DNA of 64,000 nt from Streptomyces camelliae. GTDB lineage: Bacteria; Actinomycetota; Actinomycetes; Streptomycetales; Streptomycetaceae. Positions 18,853 through 27,654 of the stretch are shown in pieces (within the stretch, counting starts at the first letter, position 1; each line of letters starts with the position of its first letter). The translations under genes and the position numbers were made by a program. Under the pieces are notes generated by a model. That model searched no databases and was not told the origin of the DNA. It saw only the letters and a list, made by a program, of their open reading frames with translations. The stretch spans positions 6,324,001 through 6,388,000 of the forward strand of contig NZ_CP115300.1 of NCBI RefSeq assembly GCF_027625935.1, given 5' to 3'.

Positions 18853-19812
18853 ATGTATCCAGGGCAGCAGCCGGGGCCGTACGGCCAGCAACCGCCGGCG
18901 GGACCGTACGGACAGCAGCCGTCGGCGGGACCGTACGGGCCCTATGGACAGCAGCCGCAGTATCAGCAGCCGTACCCGCCTGGGCAGCAGCCGCAGTATC
19001 AGCAGCCGTACCCGCCGCACCAGCCGTATCCGCAGCAGCAGTATCAGCCTCAGCAGCCCTATCCGCCCCAGCAGCACGCCCAGCCGCACGCGCCGTCCCA
19101 CGACCAGGAGGCCGGTGAGGGGCGGATGCGGCTGGATCCGAACCTCACCCCGGCCCAGCGCGAGCTGGCGCAGAAGATCCAGGAGAAGTCCAAGCCCATG
19201 GCCTACGGCATGGTGCTCGGCCTTCCGCTCACCTTCGGCGGTGTGCACTACGGCATCACACAGAAGCCCCTCGGCTTCGCCGCCGCGCTCGTCGGACTGG
19301 GCCTGCTGACCTTCGGTGTCTACTCGCTGCTGCAGATGCAGGGCCTCAAGCGGCAGCTGCGGCTCATCACGGCGGACGCCTGGCGTTCCCCGGCCGCCCA
19401 TCTGCCGGGCGCCCGCAAGGCCGCCACCCAGGCCGCCTACCTCACCGGCCTGCTGGTCCTGCTGTCCCTCGCCGCGACCGGCTATCTGCTCTACCGGGGC
19501 GCCGCCTGGGGCGCGTACGGCAACTCCTTCGGCTTCGGCGCGCTGATGACCGCCGCGGCGTTGCCCTTCGGCATGGCCCTGGCCGCCGCGACCACGATCC
19601 CGCAGCTGCTCCAGGTGATTCCGGCCGGCGCGAAGGTCGGCCGGAGCCTGTACTCGATCCTCTTCGTGCTGGCCACGACGGTGACGGGGGAGGGCATCAA
19701 GGGGCACGCCGTGGGACCCGCCGTGGGCGGGGGCGCGGCTGTGCTGGTCTGCTGGGGGGCGATGACCTTGCTGGGCAAGGCGGCGAAGAGGATGCGCGGG
19801 GAGCGCGTCTAA
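18853..19812 (+). CDS. Membrane protein with Pro/Gln/Tyr-rich N-terminal repeats
   Basis: A 319-residue protein of unknown function. Residues 1-90 are low-complexity repeats of the PYGQQP and YQQPYPPGQQPQ type. Such tails are common on actinobacterial membrane proteins and often sit in the cytoplasm. A short charged segment (LTPAQRELAQKIQEKSKP) leads to about five or six hydrophobic segments between 115 and 310. The ATG at 18853 has GGGAGA upstream. It is convergent with the aldose epimerase and shares four bases with it (19809-19812). No catalytic motif was recognised. Confidence 0.75.
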   Translation: MYPGQQPGPYGQQPPAGPYGQQPSAGPYGPYGQQPQYQQPYPPGQQPQYQQPYPPHQPYPQQQYQPQQPYPPQQHAQPHAPSHDQEAGEGRMRLDPNLTPAQRELAQKIQEKSKPMAYGMVLGLPLTFGGVHYGITQKPLGFAAALVGLGLLTFGVYSLLQMQGLKRQLRLITADAWRSPAAHLPGARKAATQAAYLTGLLVLLSLAATGYLLYRGAAWGAYGNSFGFGALMTAAALPFGMALAAATTIPQLLQVIPAGAKVGRSLYSILFVLATTVTGEGIKGHAVGPAVGGGAAVLVCWGAMTLLGKAAKRMRGERV

Positions 19813-20780
19813 CGAGCCGAGAACGCGTACACCGTCTCCGACCGGAACACCTCGCCCGGCCTCAGCACCGTGCTCGGAAACTCCGGCCGGTTCGGGGAGT
19901 CCGGGAAGTGCTGGGTCTCCAGGGCGATGCCGTCACCGGGGGCGAAGGGGGACGGGAGGTGGTCGGCGGTGTAGAGCTGGAGGCCCGGTTCGGTGGTCGA
20001 GACCGTCAGGGTGCGGCCGGAGCCCGGGTCGTGCAGCTCGGCGACCTGCTGAGGGGTCTCGGTGACGCCCTTGTCCAGGACGAAGTTGTGGTCGTAGCCC
20101 GAGCCGGTCTTGCGGGCGGTGCGGAAGTCGAAACGCGAGCCGTTGACGTCCTCCAGCACCCCGGTCGGGATCAGGTCGGCGTCCACCGGAGTGAACCGGG
20201 ACGCGGCCAGCCGCAGTTCATGCCCGCCCGCGTGGCCGGAACCGGCCAGGTTCCAGTACCCGTGATGGGTGAGGTTGACGACGGTCGGCGCGTCCGTGAC
20301 CGCCTCGTAGGTGAGGCCCAGCGCGCCCGACGCGTCGAGCGTGTACGTCGCCGTCACCTCCAGCCGGCCGGGGAACCCCTCCTCACCGTGGGGGCTGACC
20401 CGGCTCAGGCGGACGCCGTGCCGAATCGGCGTCACCTCCCACACCCGCTTGTCGAAACCACGCTCACCACCGTGCAGCGAGTTCGGGCTGTTGTTCGGCG
20501 CGAGGGCGTAGGTGTAGCCGTCGAGCGGGAAGCGGGCGCCCGCGATGCGGTTGGCGTACCGTCCCACCAGCGCCCCCAGATACGGCTCCGGGTGCTGCAG
20601 ATAGCCGTCCAGGTCGGAGAAGCCCAGCACCACGTCGGCGGTCCGCCCCTCCCGGTCCGGGACCTCGACCGACTGCACGATCCCGCCGTACGACAACACG
20701 CGCACGCGCACACCGCCCCGCTCCAGCGTCCAGCGGTGCACGGGGGTGCCGTCGGAAAGTGTGCCGAAAAGTTCATTCAT
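19809..20780 (-). CDS. galM: Aldose 1-epimerase (galactose mutarotase), cytoplasmic
   Basis: A 323-residue mutarotase. It opens MNELFGTLSDGTPVHRWTLE and carries GRYANRIAGARF, NSLHGG, NLTHHGYWNLAG (catalytic histidine block), GYDHNFVLD and, near the end, LETQHFPDSPN with the catalytic Glu. It has no signal peptide, unlike the Tat-exported relative at the left edge. It is followed after 10 bp on the minus strand by... the GDSL gene lies upstream in transcription order, so the two may be cotranscribed. It supplies the right anomer for hexose kinases. Confidence 0.92.
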   Translation of the reverse strand: MNELFGTLSDGTPVHRWTLERGGVRVRVLSYGGIVQSVEVPDREGRTADVVLGFSDLDGYLQHPEPYLGALVGRYANRIAGARFPLDGYTYALAPNNSPNSLHGGERGFDKRVWEVTPIRHGVRLSRVSPHGEEGFPGRLEVTATYTLDASGALGLTYEAVTDAPTVVNLTHHGYWNLAGSGHAGGHELRLAASRFTPVDADLIPTGVLEDVNGSRFDFRTARKTGSGYDHNFVLDKGVTETPQQVAELHDPGSGRTLTVSTTEPGLQLYTADHLPSPFAPGDGIALETQHFPDSPNRPEFPSTVLRPGEVFRSETVYAFSAR

Positions 20781-20790
20781 GTGGGAAACC

Positions 20791-21675
20791 CTAGGTCACG
20801 GACGTGATCGTCTTGTAGGCGATCTCCGCGAGCCGCGCCTGGCCGTCCTTGCTGGGGTGGAACCAGTCCCAGTGGCTGAGCTGGTCGGTGCCGAAGTCGT
20901 AGTCGTAGACAGCGTTGTCGTCGAAGCGGCAGCTGCGGTCCTTGGCGCAGACCTCCTTCAGCACCTTGTTGTACTCGACCACCCGCCGCTGCACCTGGTC
21001 CCGGCGCCGGGTGGCCGCGCTCGTCAGGTCGTCCGCGTCGGACAGCATCGACGGGCAGATGCCGAGCTTCCACACCTGCTTGCCCAGCGGATTGGTGCGG
21101 CCCTCGGACCACAGCCGCTTCAGGTTCGGCACGCTCGCCACGTACACCTGCGTCTTCGGTGACTCCTTGCGCAGCGTGCGCAGCGCCTCCTCGAAGTCCG
21201 CGCGGAAGGCGGCCACCGGGGTCATCGCCGACGCCGAGGCGCGGCAGGCGTCATTGGCGCCCGCCATGACCGTCACCAACTGGGGGCTGTGCGCCGCCGC
21301 CTGGGCCATCTGCTCCGGCAGGTCCGCCATCCGGGCCCCGGTCACCGCGTAGTTCCAGCTGCGCTCCGCCGCGCCCGACACGCCCAGCAGCCGCACCGCC
21401 AGGCTGTCCACCTCGGCGTCGCTGCCCGTCGCCCACGACACCTCGGGGCAGTCCGACAGCACCGTGCACGCGTCGAAGCCGCGCGTGATGGAGTCGCCGA
21501 CCGCGGCGATCGAGGCCGGGCTGCGGTCCCACACCGGGGCGGGCCGCACGGCGCGCGCCTTGGTGCTCTCCGGCGCGGGCGCGCTGCCGCCGCTCGCGTC
21601 GCATCCCGCGACTCCCAGCGCGGCGGCCGCCACCAGGGCGAGAGCGGCTCGCGTACGGCTGCTCGGCTTCCGCAT
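20791..21675 (-). CDS. SGNH/GDSL-family secreted lipoprotein esterase
   Basis: A 294-residue exported hydrolase. A signal peptide ends in a VAGC lipobox (C25), so it is lipid-anchored. The catalytic blocks are GDS with S62 in AVGDSITRGFD, the block III MAGANDAC, and block V D270-W-F-H273 in HWDWFHPS. Six or more cysteines in the mature part suggest disulfides, fitting the streptomycete lipase subgroup. The ATG at 21675 was chosen because the signal sequence starts there; longer frames upstream cross the promoter region of the divergent gene. It ends 10 bp before the galM start on the same strand. The substrate may be lipid, acetylated sugar or envelope ester. Confidence 0.88.
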   Translation of the reverse strand: MRKPSSRTRAALALVAAAALGVAGCDASGGSAPAPESTKARAVRPAPVWDRSPASIAAVGDSITRGFDACTVLSDCPEVSWATGSDAEVDSLAVRLLGVSGAAERSWNYAVTGARMADLPEQMAQAAAHSPQLVTVMAGANDACRASASAMTPVAAFRADFEEALRTLRKESPKTQVYVASVPNLKRLWSEGRTNPLGKQVWKLGICPSMLSDADDLTSAATRRRDQVQRRVVEYNKVLKEVCAKDRSCRFDDNAVYDYDFGTDQLSHWDWFHPSKDGQARLAEIAYKTITSVT

Positions 21676-21972
21676 CCCCTGCCGGTCCCCTCGTCGTCCG
21701 ACCCGGTGCCCCGGGCCTTCGTCAGTGCTGCCTCTGTACTGCCTCTGTGCTTCCTCCCATAACAACGTGCGAGGGTTCCCGGCCGGGCGCGCTGGAACGG
21801 CGCACCCCCGTACAAGCGTCCCCCTGGGTGAATGGCAGAGGTTTCCTGGCACTGGGACCGACGGTACGTCACACTCCTTGCGCCGCCGCAAGGTAGCCTC
21901 GCCATGAACGCGGCCGTCGCGCCACTGCCGCCAGCCAGTCCGCAAGATGTCCCGCTCTGTCCGGAGGTTCCG

Positions 21973-22467
21973 GTGACGACACGTGGAGTTCTGTACGTGC
22001 ACTCCGCGCCGCGCGCGCTGTGCCCGCACGTCGAGTGGGCGGTCGCGGGGGTGCTCGGCACGCGCGTCAACCTCGACTGGATCCGGCAGCCCGCGGCCCC
22101 CGGCACCTGGCGTTCGGAGTTCTCCTGGCAGGGCGAGGCGGGTACGGCGTCCAAGCTGGCCTCGGCCCTGCGCGGCTGGCATCTGCTCCGCTTCGAGGTC
22201 ACGGCCGAGCCCTGCCCGACCGCCGAGGGCGAGCGCTACAGCTGCACCCCCGACCTCGGCATCTTCCACGCGGTCACCGGCATCCACGGCGACATCCTCA
22301 TCCCCGAGGACCGCCTGCGCGCCGCCCTCCAGCGCAGCCAGCGCGGCGAGACCGACCTGGAGGCCGAACTCGCCAAGCTCCTGGGCAAGCCGTGGGACGA
22401 CGAACTGGAGCCGTTCCGGTACGCGGGCGAGGGAGCTCCGGTGCGCTGGCTGCATCAGGTGGTGTGA
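21973..22467 (+). CDS. DUF3145 protein
   Basis: A 164-residue conserved actinobacterial protein of unknown function. It begins TTRGVLYVHSAPRALCPHVEWA, followed by WIRQPAAPGTWRSEFSWQG and the late HGDILIPEDRLR block that I associate with DUF3145. The GTG has GGAGG five bases upstream; an in-frame ATG at 21904 would add 23 poorly structured residues. It is conserved beside the fab cluster and convergent with fabF, separated by a strong terminator. No catalytic motif is obvious, and it lacks signal or membrane segments. Confidence 0.85.
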   Translation: MTTRGVLYVHSAPRALCPHVEWAVAGVLGTRVNLDWIRQPAAPGTWRSEFSWQGEAGTASKLASALRGWHLLRFEVTAEPCPTAEGERYSCTPDLGIFHAVTGIHGDILIPEDRLRAALQRSQRGETDLEAELAKLLGKPWDDELEPFRYAGEGAPVRWLHQVV

Positions 22468-22514
22468 GCATCAGCAGTGGTGTGAGCATCAGCAGTGGTG
22501 TGAGCATCAGCACA
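22461..22514 (+). repeat. Three tandem copies of an 18-bp unit across the DUF3145 stop codon
   Basis: GGTGTGAGCATCAGCAGT occurs at 22461-22478 and 22479-22496, and a third copy with two changes at 22497-22514. The first copy contains the TGA stop of DUF3145, so the duplication creates extra downstream copies of the stop region. It resembles replication slippage. Confidence 0.8.
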
Positions 22515-22534
22515 TCCAGCACATTCAGCACATG

Positions 22535-22570
22535 AGGAAGGGCCCCCACCAGCCGGTGGGGGCCCTTCCT
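22535..22570. terminator. Strong bidirectional terminator between DUF3145 and fabF
   Basis: A perfect 16-bp stem (22535-22550 with 22555-22570) with a 4-nt loop lies between the convergent genes. It is the strongest hairpin noticed in the window. Confidence 0.85.
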
Positions 22571-22580
22571 CTGCCGTGTG

Positions 22581-23843
22581 TCAGATGGTGCGGAACGCCA
22601 GCACCACGTTGTGCCCGCCGAAGCCGAACGAGTCGTTCAGCGCGGCGATGCGGCCCTCGGGCAGCTGACGGGCCTCGCCGCGGACGACGTCCGCGTTGAC
22701 CTCGGGGTCGAGGTTCTCCAGGTTGATCGTCGGCGGAGCCGTACGGTTCACGAGCGCCAGGATCGACGCGACCGTCTCGATACCGCCGGCGCCACCGAGC
22801 AGATGCCCGGTCATCGACTTGGTCGCGGAGATCGCCATGTGGTCGACGTCGTCGCCGAACACCTTGCGCAGCGCCTTGATCTCGGCCACGTCACCCTGCG
22901 GCGTCGAGGTGGCGTGCGCGTTCACGTGCACGACCTCGGCCGGCTTCAGGTCGGTGTTGTCCAGCAGGTTCTGCAGCGCGTGCGCGATGCCGTTGCCGGA
23001 CGGCTCGGGCTGCGTGATGTGGTGGGCGTCGGCGGAGATGCCCTGGCCGACCGCCTCGACGTAGATCCGGGCGCCGCGGGCCTTCGCGTGCTCCTCGGAC
23101 TCCAGGACGATCACACCGGCACCCTCGCCGAGCACGAAGCCGTCGCGGCCGGAGTCGTAGGGACGCGAGGCGCCCTGTGGGTCGTCGTTGTTCTTGCTCA
23201 TCGCCATCATGTTGCCGAACGCGGCGATGGGCAGCGGGTGGATGGCGGCCTCGGTACCACCGGCCACGACCACGTCCGCACGCCCGGTGCGGATCATCTC
23301 GATCGCGTACCCGATGGCCTCCGCGCCCGAGGCGCAGGCCGAGACCGGGGTGTGCACGCCCGCGCGGGCGCCCAGCTCGATGCCGACGTTGGCCGCCGGG
23401 GAGTTGGGCATCAGCATCGGCACGGTGTGCGGGGAGACACGGCGTACGCCCTTGTCCTTGAGGACGTCGTACTGGTCCAGGAGGGTCGTCACGCCGCCGA
23501 TGCCGGAGGCGACGACCGCACCCAGCCGGTCGGGGTTCACGGACGGGTCCTCACCGGCCTTGGCGGTGAAACCGGCGTCCTTCCAGGCCTCCTGAGCGGC
23601 GATCAGCGCGAACTGCGCGGACCGGTCCAGCTTGCGGGCCTGCGGGCGGGGGATGATCTCGGTCGGTTCGACGGCGATCTGCGCGGCGATACGGACCGGC
23701 AGGTCGGCCGCCCACTCCTGCTCCAGGGGGCTGACGCCGGACGTGCCGGCGACGAGGGCCTGCCAGAACGACGCTGCGTCGCCACCCAGCGGTGTGGTTG
23801 CGCCGATACCGGTGACGACCACGGTGCGATTGGTCGGGCTCAC
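22581..23843 (-). CDS. fabF: Beta-ketoacyl-ACP synthase II
   Basis: Condenses acyl-ACP with malonyl-ACP in fatty-acid elongation. It is 420 residues, the normal FabF length, with catalytic triad C170 in VSACASGAEA, H310 in HVNAHATSTPQGD and H347 in TGHLLGGAGG. It is the last gene of the fabD-fabH-acpP-fabF order and is followed by a strong terminator. The cysteine and both histidines are intact, so this is the active ketosynthase of primary metabolism rather than a chain-length factor. Confidence 0.96.
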   Translation of the reverse strand: MSPTNRTVVVTGIGATTPLGGDAASFWQALVAGTSGVSPLEQEWAADLPVRIAAQIAVEPTEIIPRPQARKLDRSAQFALIAAQEAWKDAGFTAKAGEDPSVNPDRLGAVVASGIGGVTTLLDQYDVLKDKGVRRVSPHTVPMLMPNSPAANVGIELGARAGVHTPVSACASGAEAIGYAIEMIRTGRADVVVAGGTEAAIHPLPIAAFGNMMAMSKNNDDPQGASRPYDSGRDGFVLGEGAGVIVLESEEHAKARGARIYVEAVGQGISADAHHITQPEPSGNGIAHALQNLLDNTDLKPAEVVHVNAHATSTPQGDVAEIKALRKVFGDDVDHMAISATKSMTGHLLGGAGGIETVASILALVNRTAPPTINLENLDPEVNADVVRGEARQLPEGRIAALNDSFGFGGHNVVLAFRTI

Positions 23844-23927
23844 GGGAATTCTTTCTCCAACGGATGCGGGAATCTACGGCGAAACACCGCCGGGTGGCGG
23901 GGCCTAGCAGCGGGACTGAGGGGTGGC

Positions 23928-24176
23928 TCAGGCCTGGTGCTTGAGGATGTACTCGGTCGCGTCGCCGACCGTCTTGAGGTTCTTGACGTCCTCGTCCGGG
24001 ATCTTCACGTCGAAGCGCTCCTCGGCGGCGACGACGACCTCGACCATGGACAGCGAGTCGACGTCCAGGTCGTCGGTGAAGGACTTGTCCAGCTGGACGT
24101 CCTCGACGGGGATCCCGGCGATCTCGTTCACGATCTCGGCGAGACCGTCGACGATCTCCTTCTCAGTGGCGGCCAT
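23928..24176 (-). CDS. acpP: Acyl carrier protein
   Basis: Carries the growing acyl chain on 4'-phosphopantetheine. It has 82 residues, is strongly acidic, and the attachment site is S41 in DLDVDSLSM. The start MAATEKEIVDGLAEIV agrees with streptomycete fatty-acid ACPs. It lies between fabH and fabF at short spacing and is part of the same operon. Confidence 0.95.
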   Translation of the reverse strand: MAATEKEIVDGLAEIVNEIAGIPVEDVQLDKSFTDDLDVDSLSMVEVVVAAEERFDVKIPDEDVKNLKTVGDATEYILKHQA

Positions 24177-24255
24177 CTTGGCGCTCCTTCTTGATGTTCC
24201 AGACGGTTTGTGGCAGTTGTCCCCCTGCCGGATCGCATGATCCGGCACGGAGTGC

Positions 24256-25287
24256 CTAGGGGAGGGTAACGACCGTGGCGGCGTACACGAGACCCGCCCC
24301 GAATCCGATGACGAGCGCGGTGTCGCCGCTCTTCGCCTCCCCGGTCGCCAGGAGCCGCTCCATCGCGAGCGGGATCGAGGCGGCCGAGGTGTTGCCGGTG
24401 GTGCGGATGTCACGGGCGACCGTGACGTGCTCCGGCAGTTTGAGAGTCTTCACCATCGAGTCGATGATCCGCACATTGGCCTGGTGCGGGATGAAGACGT
24501 CCAGGTCGTCCGGGCTGATCCCGGCCGCGTCCAGCGCCTGCTGGGCGACCTTCGCCATCTCGAACACGGCCCAGCGGAACACCGCCTGGCCTTCCTGCGT
24601 GATCGCGGGGAACTTGACGTTGCCGTCGCTGTCCACCGGAAGCTCGGAGACGTCGCCGATCCGGAAACGGTCCCACGGGATGGTCTGCTTGATGGTCTCC
24701 GACTTGTCGCCCTCGGAGCCCCACACGGTCGGGCCGATGCCCGGCTCCTGCGAGGGGCCGACGACGACCGCGCCGGCGCCGTCGCCGAACAGGAAGGCCG
24801 TGGCCCGGTCCTCCAGGTCGGTCAGGTCGCTGAGCCGCTCCACGCCGATGACGAGCACGTACTCGGCGGAACCCTCCACGACCATGCCCTTGGCGAGCGT
24901 CAGGCCGTAGCCGAAGCCCGCGCAGCCCGCCGAGATGTCGAAGGCGGCGGCCTTGTCGGTGCCCAGCTTGTCGGCGATCTCGGTGGCGACGGCCGGGGTC
25001 TGGCTGAAGTGCGACACGGTCGAGACGACCACGGCGCCGATCTGCTCGGCGTCGATGCCGGCGTCCGCGATCGCCTTGCCGGCGGCCTCGACGGACATCG
25101 CGGCGACGGTCTCCTCGGGGCCGGCCCAGTGCCGCGTCTCGATGCCGGAGCGCGAGCGGATCCACTCGTCGGACGAGTCGATCTTCTCCAGGATCACCTC
25201 GTTGGGCACCACCCGGGTCGGCCGGTAGCCGCCGACACCGAGGATGCGCGCATACGGGGCGCCCTTGCTGGGCTTGATCTTCGCCAT
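24256..25287 (-). CDS. fabH: Beta-ketoacyl-ACP synthase III
   Basis: Starts fatty-acid synthesis by condensing acyl-CoA with malonyl-ACP; in streptomycetes it prefers branched starters, giving iso/anteiso acids. The 343 residues have the triad C122 (ISAGCAGFGYG), H268 (FIPHQAN) and N299 (TTGNTSAAS). The N-terminal extension of about ten residues before ARILGVGGYRP is usual for the genus. It lies ten bases after fabD and upstream of acpP. Confidence 0.96.
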   Translation of the reverse strand: MAKIKPSKGAPYARILGVGGYRPTRVVPNEVILEKIDSSDEWIRSRSGIETRHWAGPEETVAAMSVEAAGKAIADAGIDAEQIGAVVVSTVSHFSQTPAVATEIADKLGTDKAAAFDISAGCAGFGYGLTLAKGMVVEGSAEYVLVIGVERLSDLTDLEDRATAFLFGDGAGAVVVGPSQEPGIGPTVWGSEGDKSETIKQTIPWDRFRIGDVSELPVDSDGNVKFPAITQEGQAVFRWAVFEMAKVAQQALDAAGISPDDLDVFIPHQANVRIIDSMVKTLKLPEHVTVARDIRTTGNTSAASIPLAMERLLATGEAKSGDTALVIGFGAGLVYAATVVTLP

Positions 25288-25297
25288 CTACGGCTCC

Positions 25298-26230
25298 TTA
25301 GGCGCCGGCGCCGGCGTGCTCGGAGATGAGCTCGCGGGCCGCGTCGAGATCGTCGGGGGTCTTCAGAGCGAGCGTCGTGACACCGGGCAGCGCGCGCTTG
25401 GCCAGGCCGGTGAGCGTGCCGCCCGGGCAGACCTCGATGAGCGCGGTGACGCCCAGCTCCTTGAACGTCTCCATGCACAGGTCCCAGCGCACGGGGTTGG
25501 CGACCTGGCCGACGAGCCGATCGAGGACCTCGGCGCCGCTCCCGACCTTCCGGCCGTCCTTGTTGGAGACGTAGGTGACGTTCGGGTCGGCGGGCGTCAG
25601 CTTCGCGGCGGCCTTGGCCAGCGTGTCGACGGCCGGGGCCATGTGGCGGGTGTGGAAGGCGCCGGCGACCTTCAGCGGGACGACCTTGCGGACGCCCTCG
25701 GGCTTGTCCTCGGCCAGCGCGGCCAGCTGCTCCAGCGTGCCCGCGGCGACGATCTGGCCCGCGCCGTTGATGTTCGCCGGGGTCAGGCCCAGCTTCTCCA
25801 GGTGCGCGATCGACGTGTCCGGGTCGCCGCCGAGCAGCGCCGACATGCCGGTCTCGGTGATCGCGGCGGCGTCGGCCATCGCCAGACCCCGCTCGCGGAC
25901 CAGGCGCAGGGCGGCGGTGTCGTCCAGGACTCCGGCGAAGGCGGCGGCGGTGATCTCGCCGACGCTGTGACCGGCGACCGCGCCCGGCGCGAACCCGGGA
26001 ATGTCACCGAGTGCCGCGGCGGACAGGATCCCGGCGGCCACCAGCAGCGGCTGGGCCACCGCGGTGTCCCGGATGGCGTCGGCGTCGGCCTCGGTGCCGT
26101 AGTGGACCAGGTCCAGCCCGATGGCGTCCGACCACGCGGCGACGCGGTCACGGGCACCGGGCAGTTCGAGCCAGGGGGTCAGGAAGCAGGGCGTCTGGGC
26201 GCCCTGGCCGGGAGCGACGAGTACGAGCAC
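25298..26230 (-). CDS. fabD: Malonyl-CoA:ACP acyltransferase
   Basis: Transfers malonate from CoA to ACP. It has 310 residues when started at the GTG giving MLVLVAPGQGAQTP, which matches the streptomycete FabD N-terminus I recall; a GTG two codons earlier is an alternative. The nucleophile serine is in AGHSVGEIT and the FHTRHMAPA block carries the catalytic histidine. It is the first gene of the fab operon, directly downstream of fasR, with an operator-like inverted repeat in between. Confidence 0.94.
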   Translation of the reverse strand: MLVLVAPGQGAQTPCFLTPWLELPGARDRVAAWSDAIGLDLVHYGTEADADAIRDTAVAQPLLVAAGILSAAALGDIPGFAPGAVAGHSVGEITAAAFAGVLDDTAALRLVRERGLAMADAAAITETGMSALLGGDPDTSIAHLEKLGLTPANINGAGQIVAAGTLEQLAALAEDKPEGVRKVVPLKVAGAFHTRHMAPAVDTLAKAAAKLTPADPNVTYVSNKDGRKVGSGAEVLDRLVGQVANPVRWDLCMETFKELGVTALIEVCPGGTLTGLAKRALPGVTTLALKTPDDLDAARELISEHAGAGA

Positions 26231-26293
26231 TCTCACACTCTCTCTTGGGGACGGCCGGGGCCGCCCGTGGGGACAGGGACGAAGAACACGGAG

Positions 26294-26320
26294 GGCTTTT
26301 GTATGGCCCCGACAAAACCC
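26294..26320. promoter_or_regulatory. Inverted repeat between fasR and fabD, candidate FasR site
   Basis: TTTTGT (26297-26302) and ACAAAA (26312-26317) with a 9-bp spacer, flanked by matching GG and CC. It lies about 65-90 bp upstream of fabD and touches the fasR stop codon. In an otherwise GC-rich window these A/T-rich arms stand out. FasR is known to activate fabDHPF in S. coelicolor; the assignment of this repeat is inference. Confidence 0.5.
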
Positions 26321-27549
26321 TACGTTTGAGGTTCGCCGTCGGCCAGACGCCCCAGGATGAGCGCGATCCGCAGTGTGAAGGCGGATCGTACATCCGAAGG
26401 CGACCAACCGGTGACGTCAGTCACACGTCGGAGCCGGTAGCGCACGGTGTTCGGGTGAACGAAGAGCATCCGGGCGGCGCCTTCCAGGCTGCTCGCCTGC
26501 TCCAGGTAGACACTCAGGGTTTCGAGGAGCGCCGAGCCGGCCTCCTCCAGCGGTCTGTAGATCTCCTCCACCAGCTGCTCGCGGGCGCTCGGATCGCCCG
26601 CGATGGCACGCTCCGGCAGCAGATCGTCCGCCAGTACCGGCCGCGGCGCGTCCTGCCAGGCGGAACACGCCTTCAGTCCCGCGGCGGCGGCCTGCGCGGA
26701 CCGCGTGGCGGCCAGCAGATCCGGTACGACGGGCCCGGCGACGACCGGCCCGGCGGCGAAGGGCCCGATCAGCGACTTGGCGACGGCGAGCGGGTTGTCG
26801 CTCCCGCCCGCGACCACCACCAGCCGGTCCCCGAGGACACCGGTGAGCACCTGGAGCTTGGCATGCCGCGCGGCCCGCCGGATCGCCTCCACGGTCAGCT
26901 CGCTGTCCCCGTCGGGCGCGGTCCCGAGGACGACACAGACATGCTCGGGAGAGTTCCAGCCGAGCGCGGCGGCCCGGCTGACGGCCCCCTCGTCGGCTTC
27001 TCCACTGAGCACGGCATTGACGACGAGGGACTCCAGCCGCGCGTCCCAGGCACCGCGTGCCTCGGCGGCCTGGGCGTACACCTGGGCGGTGGCGAAGGCG
27101 ATCTCCCGGGCGTACACGAGCAGCGCCTCACGCAGCACGCTCTCGTCGCCCGGCGCGGCCACCTCGTCGATGGCGCTCTCCATGACCTCGATGGTGGTCC
27201 GCACCATCTCCACGGTCTGCCGCAGCGTGATGGCCCGCGTCAGCTCGCGCGGCGCCGTGCCGAAGACGTCGGTGGAGATCGCCTGCGGCGCGTCCGGGTG
27301 CCGGAACCACTCGGTGAAGGCGGCGATACCCGCCTGGGCCACGAGCCCGATCCAGGAACGGTTCTCCGGTGGCATCGCCCGGTACCACGGCAGGGTCTCG
27401 TCCATGCGCGCGATGGCCTGCGCGGCGAGGGACCCGGAGGACTTCTCCAGCCGCTTGAGGGTCGCGGAGTGCGGGTGGGCGTCGCGAGCGTGGTGAGCGG
27501 CGTGGGAATCCGCGTGGGGATCGCTGCTGCGGGATTCGGGTTCGGGCAC
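26320..27549 (-). CDS. fasR: FasR, activator of the fatty-acid synthesis operon (PucR-type)
   Basis: A 409-residue transcription activator. It has no classical N-terminal HTH. The DNA-binding helix-turn-helix is at the C-terminus, in the PucR-type block LEGAARMLFVHPNTVRYRLRRVTDVTGW followed by AFTLRIALILGRL, and the middle holds a degenerate GGDEF-like domain. The N-terminal 25 residues are His/Asp-rich. The GTG at 27549 gives the expected FasR length; frames upstream overlap the pirin gene. It sits immediately before fabD, as in S. coelicolor. No clear ribosome site is seen, so leaderless expression is possible. Confidence 0.9.
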   Translation of the reverse strand: MPEPESRSSDPHADSHAAHHARDAHPHSATLKRLEKSSGSLAAQAIARMDETLPWYRAMPPENRSWIGLVAQAGIAAFTEWFRHPDAPQAISTDVFGTAPRELTRAITLRQTVEMVRTTIEVMESAIDEVAAPGDESVLREALLVYAREIAFATAQVYAQAAEARGAWDARLESLVVNAVLSGEADEGAVSRAAALGWNSPEHVCVVLGTAPDGDSELTVEAIRRAARHAKLQVLTGVLGDRLVVVAGGSDNPLAVAKSLIGPFAAGPVVAGPVVPDLLAATRSAQAAAAGLKACSAWQDAPRPVLADDLLPERAIAGDPSAREQLVEEIYRPLEEAGSALLETLSVYLEQASSLEGAARMLFVHPNTVRYRLRRVTDVTGWSPSDVRSAFTLRIALILGRLADGEPQT

Positions 27550-27654
27550 GGGACAAGACTGCCTTATCCGGACGTGGCCGTGCGCCGCCGGGTAGGGGGT
27601 GGGGACGGGGGAGGCGTCGGCGTGGCTCACGGCAGGGCTACCGTGGTGCCCGTG

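Noticed and set aside
22461..22514. Short repeats after DUF3145 as a CRISPR array
   Set aside because: The 18-bp units are directly contiguous without spacers, and there are no cas genes.
22581..26230. Ketosynthase, ACP and acyltransferase genes as a type II polyketide cluster
   Set aside because: The order fabD-fabH-acpP-fabF next to fasR, single KS with intact Cys, and absence of a chain-length factor, cyclases or tailoring genes mark primary fatty-acid synthesis.
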